From: VGCC01 sp044375955
Lineage (GTDB): Bacteria; Actinomycetota; Actinomycetes; S36-B12
Reading direction: 5' to 3'
Assembly: GCA_044375955.1 (NCBI GenBank)
Contig: JBILLS010000029.1
Coordinates: 1 to 26,212, forward strand
Length of the DNA: 26,212 nucleotides
Positions 15,783-24,142 of the stretch are shown piece by piece; the first letter of the stretch is position 1; each line of letters opens with the position of its first letter. Below the pieces are notes generated by a model. That model was not told where the DNA came from and did no database searches. It saw only the letters and a list, made by a program, of their open reading frames with translations. A program made the translations under genes and the position numbers.

Positions 15783-16622
15783 GTGACGGAAACCAGGTCC
15801 GGCTCGCGCGCGGGGCGGAATCTCCCCGCAGCCATCGCCTCGAGCCTGGTTCTGGGCGCCCTCGTCCTGGTGAGCCTCTTCACGCAGAAGTGGCTCTTCG
15901 TGCTTGTCGTCATCGCAGCGCTGGTCATCGCGAGCCGGGAGCTCGTCAGTGCCTTCCAGGGTGCAGGAATCCGCATCGCCCGGACGCCGGTGTACGCGGC
16001 CGCGGTTGTGCTTCCCGCCGTCGCCTACGTCTGGGGCACGACCCTGCAATTGGCTGTCCTGGGGGTCGCCGTCCTGCTGTCCATGCTCTGGCGGATTCGC
16101 CGCGGGTTCGAGGGTTACGTCAAGGACACCGCGGCGACCATTTTCACCATTGTGTACCTGCCGTTCATGGCGGGCTTCCTCATGCTGACCCTCGCTGCCG
16201 ACGACGGTCCGATGCGCGTCGTCGTCTTCATCCTCCTCACCATGGGTAACGACGTCGGCGGCTACGCCGTCGGCGTGCTGGTCGGACGACACCCCATCGC
16301 GAAGGACATCAGTCCGAAGAAGTCCTGGGAGGGGCTGGCCGGTTCCTTCATCGTCCAGGCCCTGGTCGGAGCACTCGCCTTCACATACCTGCTCGATGCG
16401 GCCTGGTGGCAGGGAGTCGTCGCAGGTGTCGTCCTGACCGTGACCGCTACTGCGGGCGACTTCGCCGAGAGTGCACTCAAGCGAGATCTCGGTGTCAAAG
16501 ACATGGGCAGTCTCCTGCCGGGCCATGGCGGAATGATGGATCGACTCGACTCGCTCGTGCCCAACGCCTTCGCGTCCTGGGCACTGTTCACGCTCTTCCT
16601 CGGATCCGGTATCGCGTCATGA
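15783..16622 (+). CDS. cdsA: Phosphatidate cytidylyltransferase (CDP-diacylglycerol synthase)
   Basis: Integral membrane enzyme converting phosphatidic acid and CTP to CDP-diacylglycerol for all major phospholipids. GTG start, 279 residues, about seven to eight hydrophobic segments. The CTP transferase signature is in the C-terminal third: GDFAESALKRDLGVKDMG followed by LPGHGGMMDRLDSL, with PKKSWEG earlier. The usual SDTGAY segment reads NDVGGY here, a mild variation. The last four bases (ATGA) overlap the start of rlmN. Confidence 0.95.
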   Translation: MTETRSGSRAGRNLPAAIASSLVLGALVLVSLFTQKWLFVLVVIAALVIASRELVSAFQGAGIRIARTPVYAAAVVLPAVAYVWGTTLQLAVLGVAVLLSMLWRIRRGFEGYVKDTAATIFTIVYLPFMAGFLMLTLAADDGPMRVVVFILLTMGNDVGGYAVGVLVGRHPIAKDISPKKSWEGLAGSFIVQALVGALAFTYLLDAAWWQGVVAGVVLTVTATAGDFAESALKRDLGVKDMGSLLPGHGGMMDRLDSLVPNAFASWALFTLFLGSGIAS

Positions 16623-17704
16623 CCATCACTCTCGACGCGCCCACGCGTGGGCGCCCGCCGGAGCATCTCCTGGATCGGGATCCAGCTGGGCGGCGTGCGA
16701 TGGTGACGGAGCGGGGACTTCCGGGCTACCGGGCCGACCAGGCATCGCGCCACCTGCTGGCCCGATACGAATTCGATCCGCTCACGTGGACGGATCTACC
16801 CGCTTCCGAGCGCGAGTCCATGCGCACACTCGTTCCGGAGCTGCTCACGTCCATCCGAACCCTCGAGTGCGACGGTGGCGCGACGGTCAAGACCTTGTAC
16901 CGGCTGCATGATGGCTCGCTGGTCGAGTCCGTGCTGATGCGCTACCCGGATCGGGTCACGATGTGCATCTCTTCGCAGGCGGGCTGTGGGATGAACTGTC
17001 CCTTCTGTGCGACCGGACAGGCAGGCTTGACGAGGAATCTGTCCACGAGCGAGATCGTTGGACAGGTCCTGCATGGTGCGCGGGCTCTGGCGTCGGGGCT
17101 GATCGCGGGAGGCCCGGGACGAGTCAGCAACGTCGTCTTCATGGGCATGGGGGAGCCCTTGGCGAATTACGCCTCGGTGATCGGTGCCCTCCATTGCCTG
17201 GTGGATCCGATTCCGGCCGGAATGGGCATGAGTGCGCGAGGGATCACCGTGTCCACCGTGGGCCTGGTGCCCCGCATCCGACAACTCGCGGGCGAGGGGC
17301 TACCGGTGACCCTGGCGGTCTCCCTGCATGCCCCCGACGACGAGCTTCGGGACACACTCGTTCCGATCAATACTCGCTGGCCCGTACGGGAGGTGCTCTC
17401 CGCCGCGTGGGAGTACGCCGAGGTGACAGGTCGACGGATCAGCATCGAGTATGCGCTCATCCGCGACGTCAACGATCAACCGGAACGGGCGGCCGCACTC
17501 GCTGATCTTCTGGCAGGTCACCTCGTGCATGTGAATGTGATCCCACTCAACCCGACGCCCGGATCTCCCTGGACGGCGTCGAGCCCCGAGCGTGAGCGGG
17601 AGTTCGTGCGCATCGTCCGCGATCGAGGGGTCGCGATCACGGTGCGCGATACCCGGGGTCGGGAGATCGACGGGGCTTGCGGTCAACTCGCCGCACTTGC
17701 TTAA
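16619..17704 (+). CDS. rlmN: Dual-specificity 23S rRNA A2503 / tRNA A37 methyltransferase RlmN
   Basis: Radical-SAM enzyme that methylates C2 of adenine at 23S rRNA 2503 and tRNA position 37. 361 residues from ATG 16619, which overlaps the cdsA stop (ATGA). The [4Fe-4S] cysteines are C123, C127 and C130 (CGMNCPFC). The second catalytic cysteine, which carries the methyl group, is C354 in DGACGQL. Also visible: VVFMGMGEPLANY, ISIEYALIRDVNDQ, VNVIPLNPTPGSPW. In many actinobacteria dxr and rseP follow; here the strand flips at once into the catabolic cluster. The TAA stop lies in TTAA, shared with the opposing GntR gene. Confidence 0.96.
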   Translation: MTITLDAPTRGRPPEHLLDRDPAGRRAMVTERGLPGYRADQASRHLLARYEFDPLTWTDLPASERESMRTLVPELLTSIRTLECDGGATVKTLYRLHDGSLVESVLMRYPDRVTMCISSQAGCGMNCPFCATGQAGLTRNLSTSEIVGQVLHGARALASGLIAGGPGRVSNVVFMGMGEPLANYASVIGALHCLVDPIPAGMGMSARGITVSTVGLVPRIRQLAGEGLPVTLAVSLHAPDDELRDTLVPINTRWPVREVLSAAWEYAEVTGRRISIEYALIRDVNDQPERAAALADLLAGHLVHVNVIPLNPTPGSPWTASSPEREREFVRIVRDRGVAITVRDTRGREIDGACGQLAALA

Positions 17705-18345
17705 CTCTGGCGCGCCTCGATCACGGCACTGACCGCGGTGATGGTGTTCTGCCGATGGATGTTGTGCCAGCGCACGGTGCCGGCGATGTCTCCGCGTCGT
17801 AAAGCCTCGAGTATCTCGATATGTTCATCGTGGATGCGGTCTCGGTTGGGTGCCGATGCGAAGTAGACGGACCTGTAGGCCTCGGTAGCGTCCCAGAGCT
17901 GCCGGATCAGCCTCACCAACCTGGGCATGCCGCTGAACTCGAAGAGGGCGAAGTGGAAACGCCTATTCGCCTCGGAGATCATCCGTACGTCGTCCTCACG
18001 GATGGCATTGTCGACCGCGACCATCAGATCGCTGAGGGCGTCGCAGTCCTCGGATGTCAGCATGGGGACCGCATGCTCGAGGGCCTCGGTCTCGAGGATC
18101 TCGCGAAGGCGGTACACCTCCAGTAGGTCGTCGGTACTCAATCGGGTGACGAAGTAGCCGCGGTGGGGGTGGTAGGTGACATGGCCCTCCGCTTCCAGGA
18201 CCTTGAGCGCCTCGCGCAGGGGCACACGACTGACACCGAGACGTTCGGCGAGAGCCTCCTGGACAAGTTGCTCCCCGGGCTCGAAGTGGCCGGTGATGAG
18301 GTCGCCTCGCAGGGCGCGAAGGACCCCCTCCTGTGCAGTGGTCAC
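17701..18345 (-). CDS. GntR-family regulator, FadR subfamily (FCD domain)
   Basis: 214 residues from a GTG at 18345, three bases after the CoA-transferase stop. The N-terminal winged helix covers about 8-70, with the GntR core LGVSRVPLREALKVLEAEG. The C-terminal FCD domain has the metal-binding histidines H131 (RRFHFAL), H175 (DEHIEIL) and H197 (HNIHRQN). FCD regulators usually repress degradation of a carboxylate and are released by that molecule. As the last gene of the glutaryl-CoA operon, its effector may be glutarate or a related dicarboxylate (inference). The gene convergently overlaps rlmN by four bases. Confidence 0.88.
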   Translation of the reverse strand: MTTAQEGVLRALRGDLITGHFEPGEQLVQEALAERLGVSRVPLREALKVLEAEGHVTYHPHRGYFVTRLSTDDLLEVYRLREILETEALEHAVPMLTSEDCDALSDLMVAVDNAIREDDVRMISEANRRFHFALFEFSGMPRLVRLIRQLWDATEAYRSVYFASAPNRDRIHDEHIEILEALRRGDIAGTVRWHNIHRQNTITAVSAVIEARQS

Positions 18346-18348
18346 GGA

Positions 18349-19491
18349 CTAGCCATCCAATCCGAGTCGATCCACGATCCTCGCGGTGTCCTCGCCGAGT
18401 TGTGGGGGTCGTGTGCGATACGTGGCTGGTGTCCGCGATAGACGGAAGGGGGGTGCCACGTGCGCTACGGGATCGGTCGGATCCGCCGGCGGTGACTGGG
18501 GTGCCAGATCGAGTGTGCGTGCAAGGTCGAGACCCTGGGCGACGGTGTTGATGGGCCCGCAGGGAACCCCGGCGCGCGTGAGTGACTCGTGCCACTGCTC
18601 TGCGGATCGCTGCCGCAGGACGGAGGTGAGGAGTTCCCGGAGCGCATCGCGGTGGGCGACGCGGACAGGATTGGAGTCGAATCGTGGGTCCGCTGCCCAT
18701 TCGGGGTGTCCCAGGACCGTGCACAGGGATCTGAATTGCTGATTGTTTCCCACCGCGATGACGAGCGGACGATCTGCCGTTGTGTAGACCTCGTAAGGCG
18801 CGATGGACGGGTGTGCGTTCCCCAGGAGTCCGGGCACGATTCCGGCTCCGAGCACGGACGATGCCTGATTCACCAGAGCACTCAGCGCACTCGACAGGAG
18901 GTTTACCTGCACGTGCTGCCCGACTCCCGACAGGTCACGTTCGTGAAGGGCCGCCAGGATTGCCACGCACGCATGTAGTCCGGTCAGTACATCCACGACC
19001 GCGACTCCGACCTTCATCGGTTCCTGGTCGCCGGTGATGCTCATCAGGCCACTGGCCGCCTGCACGAGAAGGTCGTATCCCGGGAATCCCGCCCCGGAGC
19101 CAGAGCCGAAACCGCTGATGGAGCAGTAGATCGCACGTGGGTTCCGAGTGGCCACGGCGGTGTAGTCAAGGCCGAAGGTGGTGAGGGATCCGACCTTGAA
19201 GTTCTCAACGATGACGTCTGCCTGGTCCACAAGCCGGTGGAGGCGGGCGAGATCCGCCTGGTCGTGCAGATCCGCTACCAGGGATTCCTTGTTCCTATTC
19301 ACGGAGTGGAAATAGGTGGAGAGCCCATCGGACGCGAAGGGGGGACCCCATGCGCGGGTGTCATCACCGGACTCGGGGCGTTCGACCTTGATGACCGTGG
19401 CTCCCAAATCTGCCAGGAGCATCGTGCAGTACGGACCAGCCAGCACCCGCGAGAGATCGGCGACGAGGAGACCCTGGAGTGGGCCGACCAT
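18349..19491 (-). CDS. Class III CoA-transferase, probable succinyl-CoA:glutarate CoA-transferase
   Basis: CaiB/BaiF family, 380 residues. Family motifs: VADLSRVLAGPYCTMLLADLG in part, GATVIKVERPESGDD, NRNKESL, VIVENFKVG, and the catalytic aspartate Asp140 in FPGYDLLVQAASGLMSITG. The ATG at 19491 shares a base with the stop of glutaryl-CoA dehydrogenase (TGATG). This pairing matches gcdH/gcoT in Pseudomonas and SUGCT in animals, in which a class III enzyme moves CoA from succinyl-CoA to glutarate. So its likely job is to make glutaryl-CoA for the neighbouring dehydrogenase. Substrate cannot be proved from sequence; other C4-C6 dicarboxylates are possible. Confidence 0.85.
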   Translation of the reverse strand: MVGPLQGLLVADLSRVLAGPYCTMLLADLGATVIKVERPESGDDTRAWGPPFASDGLSTYFHSVNRNKESLVADLHDQADLARLHRLVDQADVIVENFKVGSLTTFGLDYTAVATRNPRAIYCSISGFGSGSGAGFPGYDLLVQAASGLMSITGDQEPMKVGVAVVDVLTGLHACVAILAALHERDLSGVGQHVQVNLLSSALSALVNQASSVLGAGIVPGLLGNAHPSIAPYEVYTTADRPLVIAVGNNQQFRSLCTVLGHPEWAADPRFDSNPVRVAHRDALRELLTSVLRQRSAEQWHESLTRAGVPCGPINTVAQGLDLARTLDLAPQSPPADPTDPVAHVAPPFRLSRTPATYRTRPPQLGEDTARIVDRLGLDG

Positions 19492-20666
19492 CAGCGGAAC
19501 GCGGCAATCCCTGTGAGGGCCTCGCCGATCACCAGCGTATGCATTTCGTTGGTGCCCTCGTATGTGTACACGGATTCGAGATTGTTCATGTGGCGGATGA
19601 TCGGGTACTCCAGCGTGATGCCGTTACCGCCCAGGATGCCCCGCGTCTCGCGAGCAATGTCGAGTGCAACCCGCGCATTGTTCATCTTGCCGATGGAGAC
19701 CTGTTCTGGGCGCAGGGTGCCGGCCTCCTTGAGGCGACCCAAGTGCAGGGCGAGCAGCATCGCATTGCCGAGTGCCACGGTCATGTCGGCGAGTTTGCGC
19801 TGCGTCAACTGGTAGGCGGCAATCGGTTTGCCGAACTGCTCACGATCAATGGAGTAGTCGATAGCGGTTTCGAGACAGTCGCGTCCCGCTCCGACGGTTC
19901 CGAAGATGATTCCGAAGCGTGCTTCGTTGAGGCAGCTAAGCGGTCCCCGTAGTCCGACGACACCCGGAAGGACGGCATCGGCGGGGAGACGGACGTTGTC
20001 GAAGACCAACTCTGCTGTGACTGAGGCGCGCAGGGACATCTTGTGCTTGACGTCGTTCGCGGTGAACCCGGGCAGATCCGTGGGGACGATGAAGCCGCGG
20101 ATGCCCTCATCGGTCTGTGCCCAGACGATCGCCAGATCAGCGACGGTTCCGTTCGTGATCCACATCTTCGAGCCATTGAGAAGCCAGTCTTCACCGTCGC
20201 GCTTTGCGGAGCTGCGCATCCCGGAGGGGTTCGAGCCGTAGTCGGCCTCGGTGAGCCCGAAGCAGCCGATCAGGTCGCCTGACGCCATGCCCGGAAGCCA
20301 CTGATTCTTCTGCTCCTCGGATCCGAATGCATGGATCGCATACATGGCGAGGGAGCCTTGGACGCTGACCATGGACCGAATCCCGGAGTCTCCAGCCTCG
20401 AGTTCGAGGTCGGCGAGGCCGTATGGAACCGCGGACACGCCTGCGCAGCCGTACCCCTCGAGGTGCATGCCCATAAGCCCGAGTGCACCGCACTCCTTGG
20501 CCAGGTCGCGGGTCGGGAGGTGACCCTTCTCGAACCATTCGGCGACGTTCGGCTTGATCGTGGAGTCGACGAAGGAGCGAACGACATCGCGGATGGCCTT
20601 CTCCTCCTCCGACAGGAGGGAGTCGATGGCGTACAGGGCGAAGGGATCTTGCGGTGCCTTACTCAT
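19491..20666 (-). CDS. gcdH: Glutaryl-CoA dehydrogenase
   Basis: FAD enzyme that dehydrogenates and decarboxylates glutaryl-CoA to crotonyl-CoA and CO2. 391 residues from ATG 20666, with GGAGG four bases upstream; the frame is open to 20774 but that part is non-family. The glutaryl-specific pattern is clear: GYGCAGVSAVPYGL, DSGIRSMVSVQGSLAM with Arg97, GCFGLTEADYGSNPSGM, the KMWITNG strand, SLRASVTAEL, and the catalytic base Glu370 in TYEGTNEMH. General acyl-CoA dehydrogenases lack the GYGCAG/SGIRS combination. It is 37 bases after the FAD oxidoreductase and coupled to the CoA-transferase, giving glutarate activation plus oxidation. Confidence 0.93.
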   Translation of the reverse strand: MSKAPQDPFALYAIDSLLSEEEKAIRDVVRSFVDSTIKPNVAEWFEKGHLPTRDLAKECGALGLMGMHLEGYGCAGVSAVPYGLADLELEAGDSGIRSMVSVQGSLAMYAIHAFGSEEQKNQWLPGMASGDLIGCFGLTEADYGSNPSGMRSSAKRDGEDWLLNGSKMWITNGTVADLAIVWAQTDEGIRGFIVPTDLPGFTANDVKHKMSLRASVTAELVFDNVRLPADAVLPGVVGLRGPLSCLNEARFGIIFGTVGAGRDCLETAIDYSIDREQFGKPIAAYQLTQRKLADMTVALGNAMLLALHLGRLKEAGTLRPEQVSIGKMNNARVALDIARETRGILGGNGITLEYPIIRHMNNLESVYTYEGTNEMHTLVIGEALTGIAAFR

Positions 20667-20703
20667 CGGACCTCCGGGCGCAGGATTGGATCCAATCCTA
20701 GTG

Positions 20704-22077
20704 TCATCCGCCAAGCAGGCGTTGGACGATGTTCGCGGTGACCGGTGTGCGACCCCGCCTCTCCTCCACCGCATCGGCGCGGGACATCACCTGGAGACCG
20801 ACGTTGACGCCCAGCCAGCGCAGGGGCTCGGGCTCCCAGCGCGGTGACCGATGCCCCACCCAGGGGAGGTGCGTGCGGGGGGAGTCCACCTCGGTGATGA
20901 GGTCGGCGAGGGTCCGACCGCCCAGATAGGACGTGGTGACACCGTCCCCGACGTAGCCCCCGCTCCACCCCAGGCCCGTGTCGCGATCGAGACCGCAACT
21001 GGGCCACCAGTCGCGGGCGACGCCGAGGGGCCCACCCCAGGTGTGGGTGACCTGATGGCCGCGCAGCACCGGGAAGATGTCGACGAGTGTCGCCCAGAGC
21101 GCGCGGTGGATCCTCGGGTCCCGGTCGTTGGCCGGAGCGATGTCCGAACCGAAATGGTAGGGCGCGCCACGTCCGCCGAAGGCGATGCGGTCGTCGGCGG
21201 TGCGCTGCCCGTAGATGATTAGGTGGCGGCCGTCCGAGAAGGTCGCACGGTGGTCGAGGCCGATCTGTTCCCAGACCTCCGCGGACAGGGGCTCCGTCGC
21301 CAGCATGAGTGAGTAGACCGGCGCCAAGGTGCGACGCAGTCCCTCGAGCCGTGCGGTGTAGCCCTCTGTTGCGCGGATGACATAGCGTGCGCGAATGGTG
21401 TGGTCGCTGGTGCGCACTGCACCCGGTTCGATACGCCGGACCGTGCTTCCTTCGAATAGAAGTGCTCCACGTGCCACAACGGTGCGGGCGAGCAGGCGCA
21501 CGAGCCGCGCGGGATGCAACGCCGCGCAGTGGGGCGTGTAGGTCGCGCCCAGGAGGTCCGTGGGTCGCATGAGGGCACCAGCACGCTCGGCGTCGAGGAA
21601 ATGTGGTGCGTCGAGACCCCAGGCGGCGGCGTCATTCACCTCCTCGTGAGCCCGCTGGACCTGGAGTGGAGTGCGCGCGGCCACGATGGTGCCCCCGTGC
21701 GCCCAATCGATATCCCACCCCTCGGAGGCCGCGGTGGAGCCGAGATCGGTGACTGACTCGACCATCGTCTGCGTGGTGGCCAGAGCCGCCTCGCGTCCGT
21801 GGACCCGTGCCATCGCGTCTCGTCCGACCGGGAACAGGGCTGATGCCCACCCTCCATTGCGGCCACTGGCTCCGAACCCGGCGACATGGGCTTCGACCAT
21901 GGCGATACGCAGTGAGGGAGCGATCTTCTGCAGGTGGTACGCGGTCCACAGTCCGGTGTATCCGGCACCGACGATGGCGACGTCGACCGAGCAATCCGAT
22001 GTCAGCGATTCACCGAGTGGGGAGCGGAGGTCGCCGGGAAGGGAGTCCCACCAGTACGAGATGCGGGCCGGATTCAT
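20704..22077 (-). CDS. FAD-dependent oxidoreductase, amine oxidase of the DAO/PuuB type
   Basis: 457 residues from ATG 22077, overlapping the preceding gene by four bases (ATGA). An N-terminal FAD-binding fold starts VAIVGAGYTGLWTAYHL (GxGxxG at 37-42), with Glu62 for ribose and ASGRNGGW (70-77). The C-terminal HTWGGPLGVARDW and GWSGGYVGDGVTTSY motifs match the gamma-glutamylputrescine oxidase and glycine/D-amino-acid oxidase group. A PuuB enzyme needs a glutamylated amine, but no PuuA synthetase is in the window, so it may oxidise a free amine or an omega-amino acid such as 5-aminovalerate. The upstream extension to 22410 is rejected because it covers the neighbouring gene. Confidence 0.82.
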   Translation of the reverse strand: MNPARISYWWDSLPGDLRSPLGESLTSDCSVDVAIVGAGYTGLWTAYHLQKIAPSLRIAMVEAHVAGFGASGRNGGWASALFPVGRDAMARVHGREAALATTQTMVESVTDLGSTAASEGWDIDWAHGGTIVAARTPLQVQRAHEEVNDAAAWGLDAPHFLDAERAGALMRPTDLLGATYTPHCAALHPARLVRLLARTVVARGALLFEGSTVRRIEPGAVRTSDHTIRARYVIRATEGYTARLEGLRRTLAPVYSLMLATEPLSAEVWEQIGLDHRATFSDGRHLIIYGQRTADDRIAFGGRGAPYHFGSDIAPANDRDPRIHRALWATLVDIFPVLRGHQVTHTWGGPLGVARDWWPSCGLDRDTGLGWSGGYVGDGVTTSYLGGRTLADLITEVDSPRTHLPWVGHRSPRWEPEPLRWLGVNVGLQVMSRADAVEERRGRTPVTANIVQRLLGG

Positions 22078-22757
22078 GAGCGCCCAGGGGGAAGCCAGGT
22101 AGCGATGTACTCGGGCGCCGGTGTCCCTGTCGGGGTCAGATCGTCGGCGCGGGGAGGACCCCACTGCGACATGATCGGGACGGTTCCCGCCCAGAGCGCC
22201 GCGATGCGTGGATCCTCCCGATCCTCGTCCGTGTCCTCCGGTGCTCCCGCGGACACCTTGACTGCGATCTCGTCGAGTGGGAATGCGATCGTGATAGTCG
22301 CCCTGAGCTCCTGCTGGGTCGGACGACGCGCCTCCGAGTAGCGCCCCGGAAGCATGTGCTCGGACATGATCCGGAGGGCCTCGTCGACCTCGTCCGCGGG
22401 GAGCTCGCACGCGGTTCCGAACGCGGTCACGCTGCGGTAGTGCATGCTGGATTCGAAGAGGCTTCGGGCGAGGACGACACCGTCGAGGAGAGTGACGTTG
22501 GCGACCGCGGGAGTGCCGGAGGCGAGTGCCCGCATCGATCGCGAGGCCCGGGAACCGTGCATGAGGAGGCGGTCGCCGTCGCGTGCGTAACCCATCGGAG
22601 TCAGAGCGGGTCCGTCGTCCCCGAGGAAGGCCACGTGGGCCAGGAGGCCCGCATCGAGGATCGCGTAGGCAACAGCGCGATCGTGGATAGCCTTGTCCGG
22701 AAGGCGGTGCAGCGTCGTGCGCCGCGTCGAACCGGGCGGCGCTAGAGGATCGACCAT
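22074..22757 (-). CDS. Pyridoxamine 5'-phosphate oxidase-like (FMN split-barrel) protein
   Basis: 227 residues; a NimA-like member of the PNPOx flavin-binding split-barrel superfamily. Visible conserved parts: AILDAGLLAHVAFLGDDGP, LLMHGSRASRSMRAL, VTLLDGVVLARSLFESS, HYRSVTAFG, LPGRYSEARRPTQQEL and AVKVSAGAP. This subgroup is not a true PdxH. Its substrate is unknown; a flavin reductase, a haem/F420-type reductase or a detoxifying enzyme are options. The ATG at 22757 lies 16 bases inside the aminotransferase gene, and its stop overlaps the FAD oxidoreductase start, so it is translated between the two amine enzymes. That placement argues for a role in the same pathway. Confidence 0.8.
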   Translation of the reverse strand: MVDPLAPPGSTRRTTLHRLPDKAIHDRAVAYAILDAGLLAHVAFLGDDGPALTPMGYARDGDRLLMHGSRASRSMRALASGTPAVANVTLLDGVVLARSLFESSMHYRSVTAFGTACELPADEVDEALRIMSEHMLPGRYSEARRPTQQELRATITIAFPLDEIAVKVSAGAPEDTDEDREDPRIAALWAGTVPIMSQWGPPRADDLTPTGTPAPEYIATWLPPGRS

Positions 22758-24142
22758 GCTTCGGTCAGTGTCTGGCGGAGCACCTGCTCGATCTCGTCAA
22801 ATTCCTTCTGGCCGATGGTCAGCGCTGGCGCTAGCTGCACGACAGGGTCACCGCGGTCGTCCGCGCGACAGTACAGACCGTTATCGAACAGGGCCTTGGA
22901 TAGAAATCCCCGGAGAAGACGCTCGGCCTCGTCTTCGGTGAACGTCTCACGGGTGTGCTTGTCCTTCACCAATTCGATGCCATAGAAATAGCCGGCACCG
23001 CGGACATCGCCGACGATCGGCAGGTCATGGAGCTTTTCCAAGGTGCTCCTGAATGCCGCCTCGTTCTCCACCACGTGTTGGTTCAGACCTTCTCGCTCGA
23101 AGATGTCCAGATTGGCCATTGCCACCGCAGCACTCACGGGATGCCCTCCCCAGGTGTACCCATGCAGGAAGGCGTTCGATCCGTGCTTGAAGGGCTCGAA
23201 TAAGCGCTCGCTGGCAATCATGGCTCCGAGCGGGGAATAGCCCGAGGTCATGCCCTTCGCGCACGTGATCATGTCCGGAACGACGCCGAAACGATTCATC
23301 GCGAACATGTCGCCGATGCGTCCGAAGGCCGTGATCGTTTCATCAGCTACGAAGAGGACGTTGTACTGATCGCAGATCTCGCGAACGCGCTCGAGGTAGC
23401 CGGGGGGCGGTGGGAAGCAGCCTCCCGAGTTCTGCACAGGCTCGAGGAACACGGCGGCGACACTGTCGGGGCCCTCGAACTCGATCGCCTCGGCGATGCG
23501 ATTGGCGGCCCACAGGCCGAAGGCCTTCTCGTCGTACCTGTACTCCTCGGGCGCGCGATAGAAGTTGGTATTGGGGACTTTGACTCCGCCGGGGACGAGG
23601 GGCTCGAAGGGAACCTTCGCCGGTGGGATACCCGTGATACTCAGGGCTCCCTGAGGTGTCCCGTGATAGGCGATCGATCGACTGATGACCTTGTGTTTGG
23701 TCGGATGTCCCGTCATCTTGAAGTACTGCTTGGCAAGCTTCCACGCAGTCTCCACCGCCTCGCCACCCCCCGAGGTGAAGAACACCCGGTTGAGATCGCC
23801 CGGCGCATAAGCGGCGAGGCGCTCGGCGAGTTCGATCGCGCGGGGGTGCGCGTAGGACCAGACGGGAAAGAAGGCGAGTTCCTCCGCCTGCCTGGCGGCG
23901 GCGGCAGCAAGTTCTTTGCGACCGTGACCAACCTGGACCACGAAGAGCCCGGCGAGACCGTCGATGTACCGGCGCCCCTGGTCATCCCAGATGTAGCAAC
24001 CATCACCCTTCACGATGACGGGCACATGTCCACCGTCGTAGTAGACGGAGTGCCGGGTGAAGTGCATCCAGAGGTGCTCCCGTGCTCGCAAGGCCAACGA
24101 GTCCGGCCCAGCTTCGGTCACATACTGCGGTGTCGTTGTCAT
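22742..24142 (-). CDS. Class III (omega) aminotransferase, putrescine/cadaverine--pyruvate type
   Basis: PLP enzyme that moves the terminal amino group of a diamine or omega-amino acid to pyruvate or another keto acid. 466 residues from ATG 24142, chosen because its ATGA overlaps the Lrp stop and GGGGAA sits just upstream; ATG 24154 is an alternative four codons longer. PLP lysine is Lys296 (CAKGMTSGY) and the ring-nitrogen aspartate Asp267 (ADETITAFGR). The N-terminal IDGLAGLFVVQVGHGR, the SGGGEAVETAWKLAKQYF motif and HGYTWGGHP match SpuC-like putrescine-pyruvate transaminases. Diamine specificity is inferred from these motifs and the divergent aminoaldehyde dehydrogenase; beta-alanine-type activity is also possible. 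Confidence 0.88.
   Translation of the reverse strand: MTTTPQYVTEAGPDSLALRAREHLWMHFTRHSVYYDGGHVPVIVKGDGCYIWDDQGRRYIDGLAGLFVVQVGHGRKELAAAAARQAEELAFFPVWSYAHPRAIELAERLAAYAPGDLNRVFFTSGGGEAVETAWKLAKQYFKMTGHPTKHKVISRSIAYHGTPQGALSITGIPPAKVPFEPLVPGGVKVPNTNFYRAPEEYRYDEKAFGLWAANRIAEAIEFEGPDSVAAVFLEPVQNSGGCFPPPPGYLERVREICDQYNVLFVADETITAFGRIGDMFAMNRFGVVPDMITCAKGMTSGYSPLGAMIASERLFEPFKHGSNAFLHGYTWGGHPVSAAVAMANLDIFEREGLNQHVVENEAAFRSTLEKLHDLPIVGDVRGAGYFYGIELVKDKHTRETFTEDEAERLLRGFLSKALFDNGLYCRADDRGDPVVQLAPALTIGQKEFDEIEQVLRQTLTEAWSIL

Noticed and set aside
15119..15976. 285-residue minus-strand open frame over pyrH/frr/cdsA
   Set aside because: It crosses three clear + strand genes and reads as compositional noise; no start signal or domain seen.
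22078..22410. N-terminal extension of the FAD oxidoreductase by 111 residues
   Set aside because: The added sequence is low-complexity Arg/Gly reading through the PPOX-like gene; ATG 22077 begins a normal family N-terminus with an ATGA overlap.
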